Assembly: GCA_965370265.1 (NCBI GenBank)
Contig: CBDUSL010000029.1
Location: 1 to 8,974, forward strand
Reading direction: 5' to 3'
Source of the DNA: CBDUSL01 sp965370265
Lineage (GTDB): Bacteria > Patescibacteriota > Patescibacteriia > JAXHNJ01
DNA: 8,974 nt
A model generated the notes under the pieces. It was not told the origin of the DNA, ran no database searches, and saw only the letters and a list, made by a program, of their open reading frames with translations. The position numbers and the translations under genes are program-made. Of the stretch, positions 1-5,983 are shown one piece after another. Positions within the stretch are counted from its first letter, which is position 1; each line of letters opens with the position of its first letter.

Positions 1-750
1 GGGCCTAGCGGGGCCGGGAAATCTACGGCTCAAGGAGTTCTCTCCGGCCTTCTGGAGTTGCAGCAGGGAGAAATTGTTATTGACGGAAAGCCAAGACAGG
101 GCAAACCGGACAAAGCCTTTTTTAACCGGATTGGCGTGGGCTTTGAGATACCCAATGTCTATAAAAAATTATCCGGACTGGATAATTTAAAGTTTCATGC
201 CAGTCTTTATGACAAAGAGACTGAAGATCCCATGAAAATTCTTGAGATGGTTGGGCTTCGCGAAGAAGCTAATAAAAAGGCCGGGAACTATTCAAAAGGA
301 ATGATGCAAAGGCTCGGATTTGCCCGATCCATGGTGAACAAACCCGACATCTGGTTTTTGGATGAGCCGACTATGGGTTTGGATCCAACCACGGCGAAAA
401 GTATAAAAAGTATTATCCGAAGAAAACAGAGCGAAGGTACAACAATTTTTCTAACCACCCATAATATGTTTGCGGCCGATGAACTCTGTGGCCGGGTAGG
501 TTTTATTGTTGACGGAAAAATTGTAGCCGTAGATTCTCCGAAGAACCTGAAATTAAAATACGGACAGGCGACGGCAATGGTGGAATATATGGAAAAAAAT
601 ACCCTTAAGTCAAAAGAATTTGGCCTAAACGGAACTGACAAAGCTAAACTCCAGAAATTTATCGGAGATCATGACGTAAAAACTCTCCATTCAGGGGAAC
701 CGACTCTGGAGGAAATATTTATCAAGCTCACTGGCCGTGGTTTGAAATAA
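1..750 (+). CDS. ABC exporter ATP-binding protein (5' end cut by the window)
   Basis: ATPase subunit that would drive a membrane exporter from the cytoplasmic face. The frame is open from base 1, where the first nine codons are the Walker A loop GPSGAGKST, so the start lies upstream; the TTG at 58 is internal. In the visible 249 residues: a variant signature YSKGM at about 97-101, Walker B IWFLDEP at 117-123, the D-loop GLDP just after, and the H-loop histidine in LTTHN at about 154. The Q-loop position (GFEIPN, about residue 49) carries Glu instead of Gln. From memory, the C-terminal part (LKLKYGQ, then TLEEIFIKLTGRGL) and the Glu-type Q-loop match ATPases annotated as fluoroquinolone or multidrug export proteins. 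It is followed at 8 bases by two permeases, as expected for one operon. The ABC ATPase call is certain; the substrate is inferred only from family resemblance. Confidence 0.95.
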   Translation, partial: GPSGAGKSTAQGVLSGLLELQQGEIVIDGKPRQGKPDKAFFNRIGVGFEIPNVYKKLSGLDNLKFHASLYDKETEDPMKILEMVGLREEANKKAGNYSKGMMQRLGFARSMVNKPDIWFLDEPTMGLDPTTAKSIKSIIRRKQSEGTTIFLTTHNMFAADELCGRVGFIVDGKIVAVDSPKNLKLKYGQATAMVEYMEKNTLKSKEFGLNGTDKAKLQKFIGDHDVKTLHSGEPTLEEIFIKLTGRGLK

Positions 751-758
751 AATAAATA

Positions 759-1829
759 ATGAATAAACTAGGCAGCATATTACGAAAAGACATACTTCTT
801 GGGACCAAGAATATCTTTGTTATTATGGAGGTAGCTACGGCTGTTCTAATAGTCCTGCTGCTGCTGTTCGTTTTTCCAAAAGATCTTCGAAGCGAACCGG
901 TCATTTACATTCATGATTCTTCTGGGATGTTAGAAAAAACCTTAAACGCCAAAGACCCGGAAGAGGAAGAAGGGACAGGCTATAATTTTGTGGACAACAA
1001 AGAAGCGGCCATTGAAGGAATTGTGGATAATTCATTAGCTCTGGGCTTGGTTATTACAAAACAGCCAGATGCTGCTTATCAAATTGAGCTATTAAAACAA
1101 CCATACACTAGCCCCAATCTTGTAAGAGACATCGAAAATGAAATGGCTGACTTGTTTCATATTATCACGTCCTCAGTCGGAGCATATTCTCCCGATGTAT
1201 ATGAGGCGGTCAAGCTTACTTCTCTGCAGTCGGGACAAAGAGATGCTCTGCCTTTTAATAAAATGGTTCTGCCGCCAATATTGTTGATGATGGTGGGAAT
1301 ACTCGGTATCTTTGCCATGGTTTCTCTTATTGGACAGGAAAGAGCCGATCTTACTATACGTGCTTATCGGGTAACCCCAGCCGGACTTTGGCAATTTATT
1401 ATCAGTAAACATTTGACTATACTATTTACCGGATTTTTAAGCTTCTCAATTATTTATTTGCCCATGATGGGTTTTGCCGGATATTTTAGTTCACTTCTAA
1501 TTATTGTTCTGACCATTATTATGGGCTCTGCTATTGGTGTTATCTTAGGAAGTTTTTTCAAAAACCCGATGGAGGCAATACTTTGGATTTTTATCCTGTT
1601 ATTTATTTTGGGATTGCCGGCTGTTTCGTTATTCCTACCCACCTTTTCACCCGATTGGCTAAAAATAATACCATCCTATCACACCCTTTTTGCTTTAGAT
1701 GCTTCAATATTTCCTGACAATAACAGCCACATTATCTGGCAAGGGGTGGCGGTGCTGGCTGGTATCTGCCTGTTTTTATTCCCGCTCTCTGCGATTATCT
1801 TTAAGAAAGTAATCGGGAGGGAGACTTAA
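759..1829 (+). CDS. ABC-2 type transporter permease, first subunit
   Basis: Integral membrane subunit, probably half of the export channel driven by the upstream ATPase. The 356 residues have the ABC-2 layout: a cytoplasmic N-terminus (ILRKDILLGTKN), one membrane helix at about 19-39, an extracytoplasmic domain of about 125 residues, then five hydrophobic segments from about 170 to 348. After the second helix a cytoplasmic loop reads GQERADLTIRAYRVTP, the usual ABC-2 element containing a Glu and ending in an S/T-P turn. The ATG lies 8 bases after the ATPase stop in an AT-rich gap with no clear Shine-Dalgarno, so translation may depend on readthrough coupling. It shares layout with the next gene, suggesting an old duplication and a heterodimeric exporter. 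The transported molecule cannot be told from sequence. Confidence 0.9.
   Translation: MNKLGSILRKDILLGTKNIFVIMEVATAVLIVLLLLFVFPKDLRSEPVIYIHDSSGMLEKTLNAKDPEEEEGTGYNFVDNKEAAIEGIVDNSLALGLVITKQPDAAYQIELLKQPYTSPNLVRDIENEMADLFHIITSSVGAYSPDVYEAVKLTSLQSGQRDALPFNKMVLPPILLMMVGILGIFAMVSLIGQERADLTIRAYRVTPAGLWQFIISKHLTILFTGFLSFSIIYLPMMGFAGYFSSLLIIVLTIIMGSAIGVILGSFFKNPMEAILWIFILLFILGLPAVSLFLPTFSPDWLKIIPSYHTLFALDASIFPDNNSHIIWQGVAVLAGICLFLFPLSAIIFKKVIGRET
1815..1823 (+). promoter_or_regulatory. Ribosome binding site of the second permease
   Basis: GGGAGGGAG lies 7-15 bases before the ATG at 1831 and within the last codons of the first permease. It is one of only two strong Shine-Dalgarno sequences in the window, the other serving the gene at 7448. 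Confidence 0.75.
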
Positions 1830-1830
1830 A

Positions 1831-2877
1831 ATGAAACAACTATTGGCGGTTTTCCGCTTTGACATTATCAGGAATATGAAGAGTTTTATGGGCATTTACA
1901 TGCTTATTTTTCCGGTGATTTTACTTATTATCCTAAGGTCTTTCTTGCCCTCGGTAGAAAGCTCAGAACGTCTGGTGGCAATAGTTTCTGAAGGCCCCAA
2001 TGCCGTGAATGCAGAAATGATCCAGTATTTTGATGAAGTGTCAGAAGTAAAAACATATGACTCGATAGAGGATATGGAAAATAAGCTGCGAAATACCGGC
2101 ACGGCCGAAGGCCTTTATTGGGATCCCGCAGAGGAGCAATACGTTTCGGTTCTGGAGAGAAGTGAGGAGGGCAATGCTGTATTTTCTTTTTCTGCGCAAA
2201 CGGTACGCCGGCATTATTATGAAAAAAATTATCCCAATGAACCCAGTATTATAAACTTTATCTCGGTAGTTCCGGATGAACTGGCTGATCGGTCGGCAGT
2301 TTCTCCGGTCTCCACAATGGGGGGAGCCATATTTTTGGTATATATGATGTTGATAACAAGTTTTGTTATCGGGTTGGGTATTGTCAATGATAAAGAAGAA
2401 GGGACCGACCGGGCGATAAGGGTTTCTCCAGTGAGTAAAATTGATTACTTTTTTGGCAAAAGTATTCAACCGCTATTGATTATATTAATTTATACCATAA
2501 TATCGCTCTTATCCCTCAAACTATTGGGGGCAAATATACTTCAAGTCTATCTGGTGGTAGTAGCATCCTTTGCTCTTACTCTTCTGCTTGGACTGATTAT
2601 CGGCGCCCTGGGAAAAAACGAAACAGAGGCCATGGGTTATGGCAAGGCTCTTTCTACGGTTGCCATATTGGCAATACTTGGCGGTACGCTTTTACCGGAT
2701 AGTTGGCAATGGGCGGTCTGGTGGGCGCCCCATTATTGGGTGTACAATATTCTTGAAGAGATCTTTACTCAAACCGGCAGCTGGGTAAATCTAGGCTGGA
2801 AAACAGCCATAATGCTGGGGCTTACCGGAACCATATTTGTCTTATTGCGTAAAAAAATCATTAAAGGGCTTTCATAA
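1831..2877 (+). CDS. ABC-2 type transporter permease, second subunit
   Basis: Second membrane subunit of the same exporter, 348 residues. It has an N-terminal cytoplasmic segment (FRFDIIRNMKS), a first helix at about 20-38, an extracytoplasmic domain to about 155, and five further hydrophobic segments. The loop NDKEEGTDRAIRVSPVS after helix 2 is the conserved ABC-2 element (Glu, Thr, then S-P) and corresponds to QERADLTIRAYRVTP in the first permease. It starts one base after the previous stop, with a strong purine-rich ribosome site inside the end of that gene, so the two subunits are probably made in near-equal amounts. The protein ends with a basic cytoplasmic tail (RKKIIKGLS). An ATPase followed by two different permeases fits a 2+1+1 exporter. 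The family call is firm; the substrate is unknown. Confidence 0.9.
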   Translation: MKQLLAVFRFDIIRNMKSFMGIYMLIFPVILLIILRSFLPSVESSERLVAIVSEGPNAVNAEMIQYFDEVSEVKTYDSIEDMENKLRNTGTAEGLYWDPAEEQYVSVLERSEEGNAVFSFSAQTVRRHYYEKNYPNEPSIINFISVVPDELADRSAVSPVSTMGGAIFLVYMMLITSFVIGLGIVNDKEEGTDRAIRVSPVSKIDYFFGKSIQPLLIILIYTIISLLSLKLLGANILQVYLVVVASFALTLLLGLIIGALGKNETEAMGYGKALSTVAILAILGGTLLPDSWQWAVWWAPHYWVYNILEEIFTQTGSWVNLGWKTAIMLGLTGTIFVLLRKKIIKGLS

Positions 2878-2947
2878 ATATTTATAATTAAAAGGAAATC
2901 AAAATATGACATTGTTGGGAATATTTTTAATACTTTACGGGTTTTTT

Positions 2948-2956
2948 TGTTATAAT
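2948..2956 (+). promoter_or_regulatory. Extended -10 promoter of the histidine phosphatase gene
   Basis: TGTTATAAT is a perfect extended -10 (TGn plus TATAAT) directly following a T-tract. No -35 hexamer sits at the usual distance. Transcription would begin near 2963, leaving a leader of about 8 bases before the ATG at 2971, too short for a Shine-Dalgarno. This argues for the ATG at 2971 over the TTG at 2956, because that TTG overlaps the promoter itself. The gap 2878-2970 otherwise holds only the 12-base palindrome ATAAATATTTAT (2874-2885) at the end of the ABC operon. Confidence 0.65.
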
Positions 2957-2970
2957 TGAATAATCTATTT

Positions 2971-3648
2971 ATGAATACGCAAAAATATTTTTTCATTCGC
3001 CACGGACAATTAGTCCCACCGTATCTTAACCATCTCACAATGGACTACGACACGCTTGCTGACTTATCGACCAGCACACTGAATCCCGACATTAACGAAA
3101 ATGCTGTTGAGTTATTCGTCCGACAGACGACGGGGGTAGATTTTTCCGACGTGCAGACTGTCTATTACAATAACTCCGGATCGCAGTCAAGACGATCAGA
3201 CGAATCGGCAAAATTAATTCAAAAAATGTTACAAGATAAATATCAGCATGTCATTTCTTTAATTGGACTGCCGGAACTTCGAGAAGTGCGTTTTGATGTT
3301 CGCAAGCTATTAAGTGCAAATGAATTTAAGAGGATGGGCATGCCGGCGGTTCGCGCAGCGCTGTATGCCAAGCAGGTCTCCGGTCATGGTTATTCAGAAT
3401 CGTTGACCGAAATGGAACGTCGCATTAAACAGATAAAAAGGATAATCGAGAAGCAGTCAAAAGGGGATATGCTGTTTGTAACCCATGATTTTTTTATGCG
3501 GGTTATTGAAGTGTTTATTACCCGGCCGCAACGGCTTACTGGGGCGACTGTTTTGGATTTGGAAAAAACCGGCCTCAATTATTACTTCGGCGGATTTCAG
3601 ACTGATCGTGACATGCATGCTTTTTGTCGATGGGGTAAATCGATATAA
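2971..3648 (+). CDS. Histidine phosphatase superfamily (phosphoglycerate mutase-like) protein
   Basis: Probable cytoplasmic phosphohydrolase of the RHG branch, in which a histidine is transiently phosphorylated. In 225 residues the N-terminal strand ends in FIRHGQ (Arg10, nucleophile His11, Gly12). The second phosphate-binding arginine is likely in SQSRRSDESA (Arg74/75), the acid in LPELREVRF (Glu102 or Glu105), and the second histidine in FVTHDFFMR (His172). All catalytic elements are present and in order, so it should be active. The sequence between them departs from typical cofactor-dependent mutases (PELREVRFDVR instead of a PEL.E...G pattern), so a phosphatase on a small phosphorylated metabolite or nucleotide is more likely than glycolytic mutase; the substrate is unknown. 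The ATG at 2971 fits the promoter spacing. A terminator overlaps the stop codon, so the gene is probably monocistronic. Confidence 0.88.
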   Translation: MNTQKYFFIRHGQLVPPYLNHLTMDYDTLADLSTSTLNPDINENAVELFVRQTTGVDFSDVQTVYYNNSGSQSRRSDESAKLIQKMLQDKYQHVISLIGLPELREVRFDVRKLLSANEFKRMGMPAVRAALYAKQVSGHGYSESLTEMERRIKQIKRIIEKQSKGDMLFVTHDFFMRVIEVFITRPQRLTGATVLDLEKTGLNYYFGGFQTDRDMHAFCRWGKSI

Positions 3649-3678
3649 AAAAGTGATGGCACGGGCCATCACTTTTTT
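3647..3678 (+). terminator. Rho-independent terminator after the phosphatase gene
   Basis: A perfect 14-bp stem: 3647-3660 (A-run then GTGATGGC) pairs with 3665-3678 (GCCATCAC then a T-run), around the 4-base loop ACGG. The A-run starts inside the TAA stop, and the T-run also pairs with it, so it could work in both directions. Confidence 0.93.
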
Positions 3679-3717
3679 ATTAGAGCAAATTTATCAGATA
3701 ATTCTTTAGATGTAAGA

Positions 3718-4374
3718 TTGTCACTACAGCTTTTAAACGCACTTTCTCATTCGATTCAGTTATTTAAAAGAATTTCAGGTAATAATGAGTCCAGTATTTT
3801 TGATGATTATATTAATAATTTGAAATATGTTAAAAAGAACTTTTTTAATTTGAGTCGTACGGAAGTCGAACGTCACTTAACACAATTACTAGAGCATGCA
3901 TCAATGGTTTCTGTGAGACTTATCATCGATATTGATGAGTTTATAACAAAAAATTACTGGACAAGTATTACAAAAGATACCGAAGTTATTTATAAATATT
4001 CTGGGTATTTGTTTACCCATGATTATGATGAGCCCGAGGGAATCATATCCAGAATGAATTCTTTAAATAGAAAGCTTGGCGGATGGGTTACAGTTCTACC
4101 AACTTCCTTTGCTTACCCAGTCATTAAATATGCAAAAGGTGTTGGACCTATTAGCCGGGTGATAAAGAAAAATTTGATACATTATTATGGTGAAGAAAAA
4201 TTTATCTATTTCGTCAAAGATGTTCCTGTTAAAATGACTACACGCATTGGCTTGATAAATAGGCATTATGCATTCTACAATCAGAGTCGAATTAAGGTTG
4301 CTCCTGTTCACGATTACTATCAAATGAGTGGATTGCGCTTAACAAATAATAGTATTAAACTGTTAAATGTATGA
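3718..4374 (+). CDS. Hypothetical protein of unknown family, coupled to a Nudix gene
   Basis: I do not recognise this 218-residue protein. It is soluble, with no signal peptide or membrane helix. The N-terminal third looks helical (SLQLLNALSHSIQLFKRI, then a charged helix around RTEVERHLTQLLEHA). The C-terminal part is richer in beta-like, aromatic and basic segments, including FIYFVKDVPVKMTTRIGLIN and PVHDYYQMSGLRL. The TTG at 3718 is the first standard start in the frame, and a weak GATAAT (3697-3702) lies 15 bases before it. However, the frame is open back to the TAA at 3646 and reads plausibly as protein just before the TTG (ANLSDNSLDVR), so the gene may start at a rare codon or be truncated at its 5' end. 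It ends in an ATGA overlap with the Nudix gene, so the two are probably translated together. The region looks more AT-rich than the phosphatase gene. It is probably a real gene; the start is uncertain. Confidence 0.7.
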   Translation: MSLQLLNALSHSIQLFKRISGNNESSIFDDYINNLKYVKKNFFNLSRTEVERHLTQLLEHASMVSVRLIIDIDEFITKNYWTSITKDTEVIYKYSGYLFTHDYDEPEGIISRMNSLNRKLGGWVTVLPTSFAYPVIKYAKGVGPISRVIKKNLIHYYGEEKFIYFVKDVPVKMTTRIGLINRHYAFYNQSRIKVAPVHDYYQMSGLRLTNNSIKLLNV

Positions 4375-4775
4375 TTAATAACAACCACGAAAAATTTAAA
4401 GTGACGCAATCTGCATTCGTTACCCTCGGCGACAAGATGCTAATATTGAAACACAAGTCTGGTCGATGGATATTGCCAGGAGGAAGGCTTAATATAAATG
4501 AAGCTTGGTCTAAGGGTCTTGCTCGCGAGATACTTGAAGAAACCGGGATTACAGATTTTGATGTTAAAGCAATTCTTGAGGTCGACAACTGGGAGCTTAA
4601 TGAAGAATTGTATTATGGTGTCTTTTTTCATGTGTCGGTTGATTCGCAAGACGTAAAACTAAGTGACGAGCATATAGAATTTTCATGGATTACAAAAAAA
4701 GAGATTGACAGTTATGAATTCTGGAATTCTGATCTTAAAAAAAGAATCGAGCGTCTGGCGAAAGTTATCATATAG
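4371..4775 (+). CDS. Nudix hydrolase
   Basis: Cytoplasmic hydrolase of a nucleoside diphosphate linked to another group, needing a divalent metal. The 134 residues contain a complete Nudix box (GX5EX7REUXEEXGU): Gly38, Glu44, Arg52-Glu53, Glu56-Glu57, Gly59 and Ile60, with the Glu pair as metal ligands. The approach LPGGRL and the upstream strand MLILKHKSGRW are typical. Length is normal for a single-domain Nudix protein, and the C-terminal FSWITKKEI is the usual last strand and helix. The box does not identify the substrate; nucleoside triphosphates, dinucleoside polyphosphates and NDP-sugars are all possible. The ATG overlaps the stop of the preceding unknown gene (ATGA, 4371-4374), so expression is probably coupled and the unknown protein may act on a related molecule. 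No Shine-Dalgarno precedes it, consistent with coupling. Confidence 0.93.
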   Translation: MINNNHEKFKVTQSAFVTLGDKMLILKHKSGRWILPGGRLNINEAWSKGLAREILEETGITDFDVKAILEVDNWELNEELYYGVFFHVSVDSQDVKLSDEHIEFSWITKKEIDSYEFWNSDLKKRIERLAKVII

Positions 4776-4795
4776 TTTGTTTCTACAATTTATCT

Positions 4796-4867
4796 GGTTT
4801 TATCGGTGTTAAGTCCGACCAAAACATCAATCCGCTCTTCCATTGTAGGCGGAGGGACGGTTTTTTT
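4796..4867 (+). terminator. Two-hairpin 3' region with probable terminator after the Nudix gene
   Basis: First hairpin: GTTTT (4796-4800) and TCGG (4803-4806) pair with CCGA (4815-4818) and AAAAC (4821-4825), around an 8-base loop. Second: TCCGC (4831-4835) pairs with GCGGA (4849-4853), followed by GGGACGG and seven Ts (4861-4867). An alternative pairing, GTCC (4813-4816) with GGAC (4855-4858), would enclose the second hairpin and disrupt the first. The T-run points to termination. A cis-regulatory RNA ahead of the lipoprotein gene is possible, but I recognise no known riboswitch. Confidence 0.6.
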
Positions 4868-4883
4868 ATTTACAACAGTATAG

Positions 4884-4889
4884 TATAAT
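4884..4889 (+). promoter_or_regulatory. -10 box of the lipoprotein gene
   Basis: TATAAT lies 28 bases before the ATG at 4918, giving a predicted start near 4896 and a leader of about 22 AT-rich bases without a Shine-Dalgarno. TTTACA (4869-4874) is too close to serve as a -35, so the box probably acts alone. It lies just after the preceding terminator T-run. Confidence 0.5.
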
Positions 4890-4917
4890 AAAAATACTTA
4901 ATAATTAAACAAAGAAT

Positions 4918-5418
4918 ATGAAAAAAACAATCATTCTAAGTTTTTCGCTCGTACTAGTCGGTGCCCTTGTTTTAACCGGCTGTGGGGAAAAAGTCGCGGA
5001 AGAAGCCGCTGAAAATGCTCTTGAGAATTCTTTAGGTGGTTCTGTTGATGTGGACATTGATAATGATACGGTTACGGTTAATACAAGCGCTGGTTCTTGG
5101 GAGGCAGGAGAAGGAGCCAGTTTACCCTCAGGTTTTCCAACAGACGTGCATGTTATTGATGGAACAATAACTCTAGGAATGACCATCACAGAAAATGAAG
5201 CCTATTCTGTTTCTGTTGAGACAAGCAAAACAGTTGCTCAGGCTAAGACAGAATATGAAACTGAATTGGCCAAAGACGGCTGGACTATAAATCTTACTCT
5301 GGACACAGGGGATATCTCTACTATTGGAGCAGAAAAAGGCAATCGTACGGTAGCAGTGTCAATAATGTCTGAAGACGGAAAAACAACTGTCTCTATCGCC
5401 ACCGCAACAAACGATTAG
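4918..5418 (+). CDS. Putative lipoprotein of unknown function
   Basis: Small exported protein of 166 residues, probably anchored on the outer face of the cytoplasmic membrane by a lipid. The N-terminus is a classic lipoprotein signal: MKK, a hydrophobic stretch, then the lipobox LTGC with Cys22 as the lipidation site. After it comes an Ala/Glu-rich helix (about 25-38), an Asp-rich segment, and from about residue 69 a compact alpha/beta domain. That domain opens with LPSGFPTDVHV, runs through a helix (KTVAQAKTEYETELAKDGW, 104-122) and ends in Thr/Val-rich strands (NRTVAVSIM, KTTVSIATAT). I recall the pattern FP-DV, helix ending in DGW, then beta strands from small lipoproteins of uncharacterised function in several bacteria. 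It leads a cluster of three exported proteins, but its own terminator makes it a separate transcription unit. Confidence 0.8.
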   Translation: MKKTIILSFSLVLVGALVLTGCGEKVAEEAAENALENSLGGSVDVDIDNDTVTVNTSAGSWEAGEGASLPSGFPTDVHVIDGTITLGMTITENEAYSVSVETSKTVAQAKTEYETELAKDGWTINLTLDTGDISTIGAEKGNRTVAVSIMSEDGKTTVSIATATND

Positions 5419-5430
5419 AAATATAAAGAT

Positions 5431-5465
5431 AAAAAACCGTTCTATAGTCTTTAGGGCGGTTTTTT
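5431..5465 (+). terminator. Rho-independent terminator after the lipoprotein gene
   Basis: A 13-bp stem with two G-T pairs: 5431-5443 (six As, then ACCGTTCT-type arm) with 5453-5465 (AGGGCGGT plus T-run), around a 9-base loop. The last T of the T-run is also the first base of the TGn element of the next promoter, so the end of one unit and the start of the next are fused. Confidence 0.88.
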
Positions 5466-5473
5466 GTTAGAAT
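5465..5473 (+). promoter_or_regulatory. Extended -10 promoter of the gene at 5480
   Basis: TGTTAGAAT (TGn plus TAGAAT) ends 6 bases before the ATG at 5480. Transcription starting about 7 bases after the -10 would begin at or next to that ATG, so the mRNA would be leaderless. The place where a -35 would lie falls inside the preceding terminator hairpin and shows no consensus. Confidence 0.6.
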
Positions 5474-5479
5474 AATACT

Positions 5480-5983
5480 ATGAAAAAGATAGCCATTATT
5501 ATTGTTTTGATTTTAGTAATTGGCGCCCTATTTTTTTGGTACTCTTGTATGCAGGCTAATCAAATTGTAACTCCCGACCAACAGGAAATTGTTGATACAT
5601 TTGGTTATCCCGATCGGTTTTCTATCTCCTATCTGCCCCAAGGCGAAGGGGACGATTTGGTATTGGCCCGGCATGAGACCTGGTTTTATTCGGATCATCA
5701 GCAAGCGATTACTTTTATTGCCGGCAGCGTTTTTGATTTAGAGGAAATTGATGAGGAAGAAGGCTACACTTATTCAATATTAAAGCCCGAATCTTTTACT
5801 TTTGACATGGGTTATGGAGAAGTGGCGGCTCTTTTGGGGGACAAAACGATAGAAAAAATTGACTTTGTTCCCGAGTTGTTTATTGAAGGCGAAGTGGAGA
5901 CTTATGCTTCCGACCATATTGTTTTTACCATTGAATTCGGACACTTAACTTATTTAGAAACCTTAGGATTAGGTGATGAATAG
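5480..5983 (+). CDS. Membrane-anchored exported protein of unknown function
   Basis: The 167-residue protein starts with MKK and a strongly hydrophobic segment (about 4-21) ending at SCMQ, so it is probably held in the cytoplasmic membrane with its body outside. Cys23 follows WYS, which does not fit the lipobox consensus, so lipidation is unlikely though not excluded. The acidic body has TPDQQEIVDTFGYPDRF, then ETWFY (67-70) and ITFIAG (78-82). That order, a helix with G-x-P followed by a W-x-Y strand and a strand ending in Gly, loosely recalls the small BamE/SmpA-like fold; this is a weak analogy. A second similar round may follow (FDMGYGEVAALLGD, then VFTIEFG). It overlaps the next gene by 8 bases, which implies co-translation and a shared role at the cell surface. 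Confidence 0.75.
   Translation: MKKIAIIIVLILVIGALFFWYSCMQANQIVTPDQQEIVDTFGYPDRFSISYLPQGEGDDLVLARHETWFYSDHQQAITFIAGSVFDLEEIDEEEGYTYSILKPESFTFDMGYGEVAALLGDKTIEKIDFVPELFIEGEVETYASDHIVFTIEFGHLTYLETLGLGDE

Noticed and set aside
2041..2469. 142-codon open frame on the - strand
   Set aside because: It lies wholly inside the second permease gene, whose ABC-2 features are clear; its translation is irregular in composition and has no start signals.
2874..2950. Terminator after the ABC operon
   Set aside because: There is a palindrome (ATAAATATTTAT) and a later T-run, but no GC-containing stem next to the T-run, so I do not call a terminator.
2956..2970. TTG at 2956 as start of the histidine phosphatase
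   Set aside because: The TTG overlaps the TATAAT box by one base and would precede the predicted transcript start; the ATG at 2971 directly precedes the conserved first strand.
3485..3709. 74-codon + strand frame crossing the terminator
   Set aside because: It overlaps the catalytic His172 region of the phosphatase in another frame and runs through the terminator stem.
5540..5552. Lipobox at Cys23 of the protein starting at 5480
   Set aside because: The residues before the Cys are W-Y-S, without the Leu and small residues expected, so I call it membrane-anchored only.
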